DNA of 14,894 nt from an uncultured Christensenella sp. Lineage in GTDB: Bacteria; Bacillota; Clostridia; Christensenellales; UBA3700. The stretch covers positions 1-14,894 of the forward strand of contig CAJTZR010000040.1 in assembly GCA_910584035.1 (NCBI GenBank), given 5' to 3'. This document shows positions 1 to 8,290 of this stretch, one piece after another (positions within the stretch are counted from its first letter, which is position 1; each line of letters begins with the position of its first letter). Under the pieces are notes generated by a model that saw nothing but the letters and a program-made list of their open reading frames with translations, made no database searches and was not told the origin of the DNA. Both the position numbers and the translations under genes were made by a program.

Positions 1-318
1 GGAGAATCCTCCGCCGAAATCCTAAAAAGGGTTGAGGCAGCAAGAGAAATTCAACGAGAAAGATTTAAAGGAACTGGCATACATACAAATTCCGAAATGA
101 CTAATGCGATGATTGAAGAGTATTGTGCAATATCAAAGTCGGATGAGGAAATATTAGGTGTAGCTTTTGACCAATTACATCTTTCTGCACGTGCGAATAA
201 CAGAATTTTAAAAGTTGCAAGAACAATTGCAGACTTATACGAAAGTAAAAATATTAAATCTGAATATCTAGTTGAGGCCGTACAATATAGGTCAATTGAT
301 AGAAAATATTGGGAGTAA
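1..318 (+). CDS. comM: ComM/YifB-family Mg-chelatase-like AAA+ ATPase, C-terminal fragment
   Basis: The gene is cut by the window start. Reading from base 1 in frame 1 gives 105 residues that end at TAA (316-318). The fragment begins SSAEI, followed by RVEAAREIQRERF and GTGIHTNSEM, which is the typical C-terminal domain of the Mg-chelatase-like ComM/YifB family. It continues through a helical segment (LSARANNRILKVARTIADL) that is also usual for the family. The AAA+ ATPase core must lie upstream. ComM is known in some Gram-negative bacteria as a branch-migration helicase that helps integrate transforming DNA. In Bacillota the role is less clear. dprA follows after 6 bases and its ribosome binding site (GGGAG, 311-315) lies inside the end of this gene, so the two are probably co-transcribed and coupled. 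The family call is firm; the cellular role is inferred. Confidence 0.9.
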   Translation, partial: GESSAEILKRVEAAREIQRERFKGTGIHTNSEMTNAMIEEYCAISKSDEEILGVAFDQLHLSARANNRILKVARTIADLYESKNIKSEYLVEAVQYRSIDRKYWE

Positions 319-324
319 GTAAAT

Positions 325-1422
325 ATGTTTAATACAGATGAAAGAGCATTACTTTGGTTTAATACATTCAATATCTCAACTAAAAAGAAAAATATAATTG
401 TTGATTTATTTTCATCACCTAGTGAAATGTTTAGTAATTTTAGAGATTTGAAAGAGGATATTTTACAAATTATTGATGTTAATACTTACAATCAAATTAA
501 TATGTTGCGTGAAAAAAGCTATGTTGATAAGATTATTAACGATTTAAAAACTAAAAATGTAAATGCAGTTACCATTGCAAGTGACGAATATCCTAAAAAA
601 TTAAAAGATTACTTATATGACCCACCACTTGTAATTTACTATAAAGGCGATTTATCATTGATAAACGAAGACCAATGCATTGCAATAGTAGGTTCAAGAA
701 AAACTACAAGATATGGTCAAGATGTTACTAAAAAATTTGCAAAAGAGCTTTCATTTTATAATTTTTGCATTGTAAGCGGACTTGCACGTGGTGTAGATAC
801 TATTGCACACAAAGAATGTTTGGAAAATGACGGCAGAACTATTGCAGTATTAGGCTGTGGTATTGATGTTGTTTATCCAAGTGAAAATAGAGAATTATAT
901 GATGAGATTGCGGAAAAAGGTTTGTTGATAACAGAATTCCCGCTTGGAACAAGTCCGTTAGCTTACAATTTTCCACAACGTAATAGAATTATAAGTGCTA
1001 TCAGTGATAGTGTTTTAGTTACTGAGGCTGGCGAAAAGTCTGGTACTATGATAACTGTAAATTATGCGATTGATTTTAGTAAAGATTTGTTTGTTGTACC
1101 TGGCAATATCACATCTGAAATGAGTATAGGCACAAACAATCTTATTAAAAATAGAGATAATGTAATTATTACCACTAATATTAATGACATATTAACTCGA
1201 TATGATATGAAACCAAGAACTATTGTGGTCGATGCAATTCAGTTAGATTTTATACAGCAATGTATCATTGATTATCTAGCAGATGGCAAAAAGCATTTGC
1301 ACGAAATTATGAATAAAGCAAATATTAATCTGACTGAAACGATTAATTTACTTACTGGCTTAAAGAGTGCAAAACTTATTAGGCAAATACCAGGTAATTT
1401 TTACGAATTACAACCAAAATAA
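325..1422 (+). CDS. dprA: DNA processing protein DprA (Smf)
   Basis: This is a 365-residue DprA, a cytoplasmic protein that binds incoming single-stranded DNA and loads RecA during natural transformation. The Rossmann-like core shows IVGSRKTTRYG (about 121-131), SGLARGVDTIAH (151-162), the AVLGCGIDVVYP segment (174-185), ITEFPLG (202-208), FPQRNRIIS (216-224) and the loop EAGEKSGT (234-241) leading to VVPGN (257-261). About 300-365 forms a winged-helix-like C-terminal domain, and the first 80 residues resemble the helical N-terminal extension. Length is normal for the family. The ATG at 325 has GGGAG nine bases upstream, within the end of comM. topA follows after 12 bases, an order shared with Bacillus (smf-topA). 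DprA is widely conserved even in bacteria not known to be competent, so its presence does not by itself show competence. Confidence 0.96.
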   Translation: MFNTDERALLWFNTFNISTKKKNIIVDLFSSPSEMFSNFRDLKEDILQIIDVNTYNQINMLREKSYVDKIINDLKTKNVNAVTIASDEYPKKLKDYLYDPPLVIYYKGDLSLINEDQCIAIVGSRKTTRYGQDVTKKFAKELSFYNFCIVSGLARGVDTIAHKECLENDGRTIAVLGCGIDVVYPSENRELYDEIAEKGLLITEFPLGTSPLAYNFPQRNRIISAISDSVLVTEAGEKSGTMITVNYAIDFSKDLFVVPGNITSEMSIGTNNLIKNRDNVIITTNINDILTRYDMKPRTIVVDAIQLDFIQQCIIDYLADGKKHLHEIMNKANINLTETINLLTGLKSAKLIRQIPGNFYELQPK

Positions 1423-1434
1423 AAGGAGTATTTA

Positions 1435-3693
1435 ATGGATTTAGTTATTGTTGAGTCACCTTCAAAAGCAAAAACAATATGCAAGTATTTAGGTTCGGGG
1501 TATAAAGTGTTGGCGTCTGGCGGACACGTGCGTGATTTACCAGCGGATAAACTTGGTGTAAATGTACACAGAAACTTTGAACCAGAATATGAAGTATATC
1601 CTCAAAAGGAAAGCACAATAAAACAATTAAAAAAAGAAATTAAAAATTGCGAAAAAATTTATTTGGCAACCGACCCCGACCGTGAAGGGGAAGCTATATC
1701 TTGGCATTTAAAGGACATTTTAGGTATTGAAGAGGACAATGTTCGTATTGTTTTTAACGAAATAACTAAAAAAGCAGTAAATAAAGCAATTGAAAACCCA
1801 CGTGACATTGATATTAACTTGGTTAATTCTCAACAAGCACGTAGAGTACTTGATAGACTAGTTGGTTATTTGATATCGCCTGTTCTATCTAAAAAGATAC
1901 AAAAAGGACTTTCTGCTGGTAGAGTTCAATCAGTTGCTTTGCGTATGATTTGCGACAAGGAAAGAGAGATTGAGGCTTTCAAACCAGAAGAGTATTGGAA
2001 TATTTTTGCCAACATATCTGTTGACGGCAATACCGTTTACAAGTCACAATTTAACGATATTAATGGCAAAAAGACTAAAATTAAAAATCAAGAGGATGCT
2101 CAAGTTGTTGAGAATGAGTCAAAATTAGGTAACTGGTATGTTGGTAATGTTAAACGTGCAACAAGCTTTAGCAAACCTAATCCACCATTTACAACTTCTA
2201 CCTTACAACAAGATGCTGTAAATAAACTTAATTTTTCTGCAAGTGGTGTAATGAAAATTGCTCAACAATTGTATGAGGGTGTTAATATCAAAGGTGAGGG
2301 GTTACACGCATTGGTAACTTATATCCGTACCGATAGTGTAAGAATTAGTGACGATGCTGTAGCAATGGCTAAAAACTTTATTATCGCAAATTTTGGTGAG
2401 GAATATTATCCTAAAAAAGCCAATGTTTACACTACAAAAAGTAATGCTCAAGATGCACACGAGGCAATAAGGCCAGTTAATCTTGATTATACACCAGAGT
2501 TTTTGAAAGGCAAAATAGAAAATGACCAATGGAAATTGTATAAATTGATTTATGACAGATTTTTAGCGTCACAAATGGTTAATGCTGAGTACAATACTTT
2601 GGCTGTAAATATAATTAGTGAATACAATAACAAAAAATATGGTTATATGCTAAAAGGTAAAACTTTGGTATTTGCAGGTTTTACTAAAGTATATGACAAC
2701 AAAAAAGAAGAGGATGAGGACGATATTACAAATAGTCTGCCAAACTTTACTGAAAATGAAAAATTAATTTTAAAAGAATTAATTAAGGAACAAAAATTTA
2801 CAAAACCGCCATTACGTTATACAGATAGTACAATCGTAAAAGCAATGGAAGAGAATGGAATTGGTAGACCATCAACTTATGCCTCAATTATAAGCGTTAT
2901 TTACAAAAGGCAGTATATTGAAAAGGAAGGCAAATATATGAAACCTACAGAGCTTGGTTTTATTGTTTGCGACCAGTTAATCAAGTATTTTCCTAACATT
3001 ATGGATACTAAATTTACTGCGGAAATGGAAAGTAATCTTGATATTGTTGCCGATGGTGAAGTTGATTGGCACAAAATCATAAATGATTTTTATCCAGGTT
3101 TTTTGAAAAATCTTGAAAAGGCAAATGATGGTCAAAGAGTTAAGATAGAGCCAATTATGACAGACATTAAATGTCCCGATTGTGGCAAACCTATGGTAAT
3201 TCGTGACGGAAAATATGGTAAATTCCTAGGTTGCTCTGACTATCCAAATTGTAAAAAGATTATGCCTTATAGCGATAAGCCAGAGGGTGAAGCTGGGGAG
3301 ACTGAAGAAATTTTGTGTCCAGATTGCGGTAAGCCAATGGTACTAAAAAATAGTAAATATGGCAAATTCTATGGCTGTAGTGGGTATCCAGATTGCAATA
3401 AAATTCTAAAACTAAATGAAGTTAAGAGAATGAAAGCTGCATCACAAAATGGAGAAAATAGCAACAATGAAAGTGTTGCAGAAAATACAATTTTCTACAA
3501 TCATAATGATTTTGATAATAATGAGGAAAATGCTACTCACACTGCTGAAAATAATACACCTCAAGAGGATATTATTTGTGATAGGTGTGGTGCAAAAATG
3601 GTAATAAAAACTGGCAGATATGGTGAGTTTTATGCTTGTCCAAACTATCCAGAATGTAAAAATATTATACCTATTAAAAAAGGTAAAAACTAA
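1435..3693 (+). CDS. topA: DNA topoisomerase I (type IA)
   Basis: This 752-residue type IA topoisomerase relaxes negative supercoils. The N-terminal TOPRIM domain has VESPSKAK (E7) and TDPDREGE with metal-binding D80, D82 and E84. The catalytic tyrosine is Y296 in the TYIRTDSVRIS segment. KPPLRYTDSTIVKAMEENG and GIGRPSTYASII (about 457-486) complete the core. The tail carries three four-cysteine zinc ribbons: C580/C583/C600/C606, C628/C631/C648/C654 and C715/C718/C735/C741. The first two are close together. The third is set apart by a linker of about 60 residues rich in Asn and Glu (about 655-714), which looks disordered. The ATG has AAAAGGAG just upstream. It sits 12 bases after dprA and 14 before trmFO, matching the Bacillus order smf-topA-gid. 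No key residue is missing. Confidence 0.98.
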   Translation: MDLVIVESPSKAKTICKYLGSGYKVLASGGHVRDLPADKLGVNVHRNFEPEYEVYPQKESTIKQLKKEIKNCEKIYLATDPDREGEAISWHLKDILGIEEDNVRIVFNEITKKAVNKAIENPRDIDINLVNSQQARRVLDRLVGYLISPVLSKKIQKGLSAGRVQSVALRMICDKEREIEAFKPEEYWNIFANISVDGNTVYKSQFNDINGKKTKIKNQEDAQVVENESKLGNWYVGNVKRATSFSKPNPPFTTSTLQQDAVNKLNFSASGVMKIAQQLYEGVNIKGEGLHALVTYIRTDSVRISDDAVAMAKNFIIANFGEEYYPKKANVYTTKSNAQDAHEAIRPVNLDYTPEFLKGKIENDQWKLYKLIYDRFLASQMVNAEYNTLAVNIISEYNNKKYGYMLKGKTLVFAGFTKVYDNKKEEDEDDITNSLPNFTENEKLILKELIKEQKFTKPPLRYTDSTIVKAMEENGIGRPSTYASIISVIYKRQYIEKEGKYMKPTELGFIVCDQLIKYFPNIMDTKFTAEMESNLDIVADGEVDWHKIINDFYPGFLKNLEKANDGQRVKIEPIMTDIKCPDCGKPMVIRDGKYGKFLGCSDYPNCKKIMPYSDKPEGEAGETEEILCPDCGKPMVLKNSKYGKFYGCSGYPDCNKILKLNEVKRMKAASQNGENSNNESVAENTIFYNHNDFDNNEENATHTAENNTPQEDIICDRCGAKMVIKTGRYGEFYACPNYPECKNIIPIKKGKN

Positions 3694-3707
3694 TAAAAGG
3701 TAAGTAT

Positions 3708-5018
3708 ATGGAAGTTCGTGTAATTGGGGGCGGTTTAGCTGGGAGTGAAGCTTGCTATCAGCTACTAAAAAGAGGGTACAATGTTAAATTGTATGAAATG
3801 CGAAAAGTTAAAAATACGCCTTGTCACACAACTTGCGATTTAGCCGAACTTGTTTGTAGTAATAGCTTAAAAAGCTTAGAAAAATCTACTGCTAGTGGCA
3901 CGCTAAAAGAGGAACTTAAAAGCTTAGATTGTTTGTTACTTAGATGTGCAGAAAGGGCAAAAGTGCCATCTGGTGGTGCATTAGCAGTAAATAGAAAAGA
4001 ATTTTCAAAATATGTTGAGGAAGAACTCAATAAATTTGAAAATTTTGAAAGAATTGATAAAGAATTTACAAAAATTGATGTAAATATCCCAACAATAATT
4101 GCAACTGGTCCGCTTACTTCTGATGATTTTGCAAATGAAATTGCAAATTTGATAGGCAATACTGATAACTTGCATTTTTATGATGCTGTTGCACCTATTG
4201 TAAGCGGTGATAGTTTAGATTATAACAAATTATTTTTTGCTACAAGATATGATAAAGGTGAGCAATCCGATTACCTAAATTGTGGTATGAATAAAGAGCA
4301 ATATACCGCATTTTATAACGAATTAGTAAATGGCAAAGTTGCAAATTTACATTCGTTTGAAAAAGGTGAGGTTTTTGAGTCTTGTATGCCAATTGAAGTT
4401 ATGGCAAAACGTGGTGCAGAAACTATTAGATACGGAATGATGAAACCAGTAGGAATTACCAATCCAAACACGGGTGAAAGGTACTATGCAGTTGTACAAT
4501 TACGCAAAGAAAATGTGCAAGGCAGTGCATATAATTTAGTCGGTTTTCAAACAAATTTGACTTTCCCCGAACAAAAACGTATCTTTAGTATGTTACCAGG
4601 ACTAGAAAATGTGGAATTTTTAAGATATGGTGTAATTCATAGAAATACTTTTTTGAATTCGCCTGAGCATCTTGATAGTTATTTTGCTTTAAATGGTGTT
4701 AAAAATGTTTATTTTGCGGGGCAAATAACTGGTGTTGAGGGGTATGTTGAAAGTATAATGAGCGGTCTAATTAGTGCAATAAACTTAGATGCCGACATTA
4801 AAAATACAAAAAAATATTTAGCACCTTGTACAACTATTATTGGTAGTTTGCAAAGGCATATTGCTACAAAAAATGTAGATTTTCAACCTATGAATGCTAA
4901 TTTTGGTATTTTGCCACCGCTTGATAGCAAGGTGCGAGATAAAAAGCAACGTAAACTTGCGTATTACACTCGAGCAATTGAGGATATTACGCTATATAAT
5001 AAAGAATTTAATTTATAA
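3708..5018 (+). CDS. trmFO: tRNA (m5U54) methyltransferase TrmFO, folate/FAD-dependent
   Basis: This 436-residue flavoprotein methylates U54 in the T-loop of tRNA, using 5,10-methylene-tetrahydrofolate as carbon donor and FAD as reductant. The N-terminus has the dinucleotide-binding fold VIGGGLAGSEA (G7, G9, G12) ending at E30 of LYEMR. CHTTCDLAELVCSNSLKS includes C50, equivalent by motif to the catalytic Cys of the family. FESCMPIEVMAKRG includes C226, the second conserved Cys. PSGGALAVNR (87-96), PIVSGDS (163-169) and the C-terminal FAD-site segment YFAGQITGVEGYVES are all typical. Length fits the family (about 435). In Bacillus the next gene is codV/xerC. Here hslV follows directly after 13 bases. 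Its donor cofactor is made by GlyA, encoded about 6 kb downstream in the same gene run. Confidence 0.97.
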   Translation: MEVRVIGGGLAGSEACYQLLKRGYNVKLYEMRKVKNTPCHTTCDLAELVCSNSLKSLEKSTASGTLKEELKSLDCLLLRCAERAKVPSGGALAVNRKEFSKYVEEELNKFENFERIDKEFTKIDVNIPTIIATGPLTSDDFANEIANLIGNTDNLHFYDAVAPIVSGDSLDYNKLFFATRYDKGEQSDYLNCGMNKEQYTAFYNELVNGKVANLHSFEKGEVFESCMPIEVMAKRGAETIRYGMMKPVGITNPNTGERYYAVVQLRKENVQGSAYNLVGFQTNLTFPEQKRIFSMLPGLENVEFLRYGVIHRNTFLNSPEHLDSYFALNGVKNVYFAGQITGVEGYVESIMSGLISAINLDADIKNTKKYLAPCTTIIGSLQRHIATKNVDFQPMNANFGILPPLDSKVRDKKQRKLAYYTRAIEDITLYNKEFNL

Positions 5019-5019
5019 T

Positions 5020-5025
5020 AAGGAG
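5020..5025 (+). promoter_or_regulatory. Ribosome binding site that fixes the hslV start
   Basis: AAGGAG lies 6 bases before the ATG at 5032 and just after the trmFO stop. It excludes the longer in-frame reading that begins inside trmFO (ATG at 4894). It also favours 5032 over the in-frame ATG at 5044, which would be 18 bases away. Confidence 0.8.
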
Positions 5026-5031
5026 TTTATT

Positions 5032-5568
5032 ATGGGAAGTTTAATGGGTACTACAATTTGTGCCGTACAAAGAGACGGAAAAATTGCGGTTGCTGGTGAT
5101 GGTCAAGTTACATTAAGTGAAAGTGTAATATTTAAGTCAACAGCTAAAAAAGTTAAAAGAATTTTTGACAATAAAGTGGTAATTGGCTTTGCTGGGTCAG
5201 TTGCAGACGCTTTTTCATTATCCGAAAAATTTGAGAGTATGCTAAACAAGTATAGCGGTAATCTAATGAGGTCAGCCGTTGAACTTGCAGAGCTTTGGCG
5301 TAGTGACAAAATGCCACGCAAGCTTGAAGCAATGATGATTGTTGCAGACAAGGAAAATTTGTACATAGTAAGCGGTCAAGGTGATGTGATTGAGCCAGAT
5401 GGTGGAGTTTGTGCTATTGGTAGCGGTGGTAACTATGCTTTGGCTGCAGCAAGAGCAATGATGAAAGAGACAAAATTATCAGCTGAGGAAATTGCTAAAA
5501 AAGCTTTGATTATTGCAAGTGAATTGTGCGTATTCACAAATGATAATATCACAGTGGAGGTAGTTTAA
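5032..5568 (+). CDS. hslV: ATP-dependent protease proteolytic subunit HslV (ClpQ)
   Basis: HslV is the threonine peptidase that forms the double-ring proteolytic core of the HslVU complex. From ATG 5032 the product is 178 residues and begins MGSLMG followed by TTICAVQRDG. The catalytic nucleophile would be T7, exposed by cleavage after Gly6. In mature numbering D17 (AGDGQVT) and K33 (TAKKV) are in place, and the GSGG motif is present in AIGSGGNYALAAARA. FAGSVADAF, AVELAELWRSDK and RKLEAMMIVAD are family signatures, and the end (CVFTNDNITVEVV) is typical. The short propeptide resembles HslV proteins that start M-x(3-4)-G-TT and differs from the E. coli type, where only Met is removed. hslU starts one base after the stop, so translation is probably coupled. 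Confidence 0.97.
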   Translation: MGSLMGTTICAVQRDGKIAVAGDGQVTLSESVIFKSTAKKVKRIFDNKVVIGFAGSVADAFSLSEKFESMLNKYSGNLMRSAVELAELWRSDKMPRKLEAMMIVADKENLYIVSGQGDVIEPDGGVCAIGSGGNYALAAARAMMKETKLSAEEIAKKALIIASELCVFTNDNITVEVV

Positions 5569-5569
5569 T

Positions 5570-6877
5570 ATGCAACTAACACCAAGAGAGATAGTTAAAG
5601 AATTAGATAGATATATTATTGGTCAAACTGAAGCTAAAAAGGCTGTTGCCGTTGCATTGCGTAATCGTTATAGACGTAACAAATTACCAGAGCATTTACG
5701 TGACGAAATTACACCAAAAAATATAATAATGAAAGGTCCTACTGGTGTAGGTAAAACAGAAATTGCAAGACGTCTTGCAAAAATAGTAAAAGCACCTTTT
5801 GTTAAAGTTGAAGCTACTAAATTTACTGAAGTTGGCTATGTCGGCAGAGATGTTGAGTCAATGATTAGGGACTTAGTAGAGGTTGCTGTAAGGCTTGTTA
5901 AAGTTGAAAAAGTTAAAGAGGTTGAGCTAAAAGCAAGCGACAAAGTAAACAAGAAAATAGCAAAAGCATTGGCTGTAGCGAAAGCATCTTTGTATGCCGA
6001 TATGAGCGAAAAAGATTTGACAGCTAAATTCTTTAAAGAACTTAAAGAAGGCTTACATAAAGACGAAGTTGTTGAAATGGAAATACCAGTTACACCAAAA
6101 AATATTCAACTTGCACCAGGTTCAGGTATTGAAATGAGTATTGGTGATATTTTTGGTGGTATGTTACCTCAAAAAACTAAGAAGAAATTAGTAGCAGTAA
6201 GTGAAGCTTACAAAGTTTTAATGGAAGTTGAAAGTGATAAGCTTATTGATGAGGATAGCGTAAATGCTGAAGCTATTAGACGTGCAGAAAATGAAGGCAT
6301 TATATTTGTTGACGAAATTGATAAAATCGCAGCAAAAGCTAATAATGGTCAAGATGTATCACGTGAAGGCGTGCAAAGAGATATTTTACCAATCGTTGAG
6401 GGTAGCACTGTAAGCACAAAATATGGTCAAGTTAAAACTGATTACATTTTGTTTATTGCGGCAGGTGCATTCCATATCGCAAGCGTGGACGATTTGATTC
6501 CAGAATTGCAAGGTAGATTCCCAATCAAAGTTACTCTTGACAATTTGAGCGAAAATGATTTTATTGAGATTTTAAAATCTACAGATAATTCAATTTTAAC
6601 TCAATATCAAGAATTGTTAAAAGTTGATAATGTGGAAATTTCTTTCAATGACGATGCAATTCAAGAAATTGCAAAAATCGCAGCAGCAGAGAATGAAAAT
6701 AATGAGAATATCGGTGCAAGAAGATTGCATACAATTATGGAAAAATTATTGCAAGATATATCATTTGAAGCTGGTGGTTTAGATAATGTAGTACATATTG
6801 AAATTAATAAAGATTATGTACTTAAAAATCTTGACAGCACAATAAAAACATTAAATTTGAAAAAATATATATTATAA
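5570..6877 (+). CDS. hslU: ATP-dependent protease ATPase subunit HslU (ClpY)
   Basis: This 435-residue AAA+ unfoldase partners HslV. The N-terminus MQLTPREIVKELDRYIIGQ is diagnostic. Walker A is GPTGVGKTE (56-64, K62), and the pore loop GYVGRD spans 89-94. The inserted I-domain covers roughly 108-230. Walker B is IIFVDEID (244-251). The candidate arginine finger is R316 in PELQGRFPI, and sensor 2 is GARR (382-385). The last residues (KKYIL) match the hydrophobic tail that docks into HslV to activate it. GGAGG (5556-5560) inside the end of hslV is the ribosome binding site, nine bases before the ATG. In Bacillus codY follows; here there is an 88-base gap and then hisS. All catalytic elements are intact, so with hslV this should be a working protease. 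Confidence 0.98.
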   Translation: MQLTPREIVKELDRYIIGQTEAKKAVAVALRNRYRRNKLPEHLRDEITPKNIIMKGPTGVGKTEIARRLAKIVKAPFVKVEATKFTEVGYVGRDVESMIRDLVEVAVRLVKVEKVKEVELKASDKVNKKIAKALAVAKASLYADMSEKDLTAKFFKELKEGLHKDEVVEMEIPVTPKNIQLAPGSGIEMSIGDIFGGMLPQKTKKKLVAVSEAYKVLMEVESDKLIDEDSVNAEAIRRAENEGIIFVDEIDKIAAKANNGQDVSREGVQRDILPIVEGSTVSTKYGQVKTDYILFIAAGAFHIASVDDLIPELQGRFPIKVTLDNLSENDFIEILKSTDNSILTQYQELLKVDNVEISFNDDAIQEIAKIAAAENENNENIGARRLHTIMEKLLQDISFEAGGLDNVVHIEINKDYVLKNLDSTIKTLNLKKYIL

Positions 6878-6886
6878 ACTAAAAGA

Positions 6887-6924
6887 AAGTTTATGTTTCC
6901 AAACTTACTTTGGCATTGTTGGAA
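6887..6924 (+). other. Possible alternative hairpins in the hslU-hisS gap
   Basis: The 88-base gap before hisS (6878-6965) holds two overlapping inverted repeats. AAGTTT (6887-6892) can pair with AAACTT (6901-6906), and TTCCAA (6897-6902) can pair with TTGGAA (6919-6924). They share 6901-6902, so only one can form at a time. No U-tract follows, so this is not a normal intrinsic terminator. No T-box motif is visible. A weak promoter (TTGGCA with TAATTT 17 bases later) overlaps the region. The stems are short, so a regulatory role is only a suggestion. Confidence 0.2.
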
Positions 6925-6965
6925 CACAAATTTAATTTTGTATTTGTTTATAAAAAGAGGATTAT

Positions 6966-8288
6966 ATGATAAATATCCCTAAAGGAACTAAAGATGTCAT
7001 TCCTAATGAAAGTTATAAATGGCATTATATTGAAAATTTAGTAAAAAGCGTGGCTGAAAACTTTTGTGTAAAGGAAATTAGAACCCCGACTTTTGAGCAT
7101 ACTGAGTTGTTTTTGCGTGGCGTAGGTGATACTACTGACATTGTAAATAAGGAAATGTATACATTTTTAGACAAAGGCGAGCGTAGCATTACTCTTAAAC
7201 CAGAGGGTACAGCTGGCGTTGCAAGAGCATTTATTGAAAACTCTTTATACGCAAATCCACAGCCAACAAAAATGTACTACATTACTCCAGTTTTTCGTTA
7301 TGAAAGACCGCAAAATGGCAGACTAAGAGAACATCACCAGTTTGGTGTAGAATATTTTGGCAGTGATAGTCCGTATGCGGATATTGAAATAATGTCAATA
7401 GCCAAAAACATTTTTGACAAACTTGGCGTTGAAAATATTACTTTAAATATCAACAGCATAGGTTGCCCAGAATGTCGCAAAAAGTACAATGAGGTATTAA
7501 AAGCATTTTTAAAAGATAATTTTGACAAATTGTGTAACACTTGTCGTGACAGATTTGACAAAAATCCACTTAGAATACTTGATTGTAAAGAGGATAATTG
7601 CAAACGTCTACTTGTAAATGCACCTAAAGTACTTGATTATCTATGTGACGATTGTAAAGCACATCACATAGCTGTTTGTAAAGGTTTAGACGACTTAGGT
7701 ATTGAATATGTTGTTAATCCTCAAATAGTACGTGGACTTGATTATTATACAAGGACTGTATTTGAGTTTATAAGCAATAATATTGGCTCTCAAGGCACTG
7801 TTTGTGCTGGTGGTAGATACAATAATTTAGTAGAACAAGTTGGTGGTAATTCTTGCCCTGCAGTTGGTTTTGGTATGGGTATTGAAAGGGTTATGATACT
7901 TCTTGAAAATCTTGGACTATCTTGCGGTGAGGAAAGTAAAGTAGACATTTATATCGCACCTATATGTGACAAAGCAAAAAGTATTGCATTAAAACTTGCA
8001 ACTAGTTTGAGAGAGAAAGGTTTAATTGTTGAACAAGATTTAATGAATCGCAGTGCAAAAGCACAAATGAAATACGCCAACAAATTAGGAACAAATTTTG
8101 TTATTATGATTGGTGAAGACGAAATAAATAACAATACTTTAGTTATTAAAAATATGAAAACTGGGGAAAACAACTCTATAAATTTTGATTATAACGCAAT
8201 TGTAAGCAAAGAAAAATGTAAAAATGATATAGCAGTTAATATTATTACTGAGGAAATAAATAAACAAATCAAAAAGGATGGTAATTGA
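6966..8288 (+). CDS. hisS: Histidine-tRNA ligase (HisRS)
   Basis: This class II synthetase charges tRNA-His. The 440 residues begin INIPKGTKDVIPNES, the usual HisRS opening. TLKPEGTAGVARA (77-89) and motif 2, FRYERPQNGRLREHHQFG (110-127), form the ATP and amino-acid site. The histidine-specific loop is RGLDYYTRT (256-264), and motif 3 is GFGMGIERV (301-309). The C-terminal anticodon-binding domain starts near 325. The insertion domain has paired cysteines (C167/C170, C190/C193, C207/C212, C227/C230), a pattern I associate with clostridial-type HisRS and suggestive of metal binding. AGAGG (6956-6960) precedes the ATG by 5 bases. The gene ends in TGA at 8286-8288, next to or overlapping the aspS start. 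hisS-aspS is a common pair in Bacillota. Confidence 0.98.
   Translation: MINIPKGTKDVIPNESYKWHYIENLVKSVAENFCVKEIRTPTFEHTELFLRGVGDTTDIVNKEMYTFLDKGERSITLKPEGTAGVARAFIENSLYANPQPTKMYYITPVFRYERPQNGRLREHHQFGVEYFGSDSPYADIEIMSIAKNIFDKLGVENITLNINSIGCPECRKKYNEVLKAFLKDNFDKLCNTCRDRFDKNPLRILDCKEDNCKRLLVNAPKVLDYLCDDCKAHHIAVCKGLDDLGIEYVVNPQIVRGLDYYTRTVFEFISNNIGSQGTVCAGGRYNNLVEQVGGNSCPAVGFGMGIERVMILLENLGLSCGEESKVDIYIAPICDKAKSIALKLATSLREKGLIVEQDLMNRSAKAQMKYANKLGTNFVIMIGEDEINNNTLVIKNMKTGENNSINFDYNAIVSKEKCKNDIAVNIITEEINKQIKKDGN
8274..8278 (+). promoter_or_regulatory. Ribosome binding site leaving the aspS start ambiguous
   Basis: AAGGA lies 6 bases before a TTG (8285) and 12 bases before an in-frame ATG (8291). 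The spacing favours TTG, while codon type favours ATG, the start codon of every other gene here. Only two residues differ between the two readings. Confidence 0.5.
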
Positions 8289-8290
8289 TT

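Noticed and set aside
4894..5031. N-terminally extended HslV starting inside trmFO
   Set aside because: The extension overlaps trmFO in another frame and shows no HslV-like sequence. A strong ribosome binding site marks ATG 5032.
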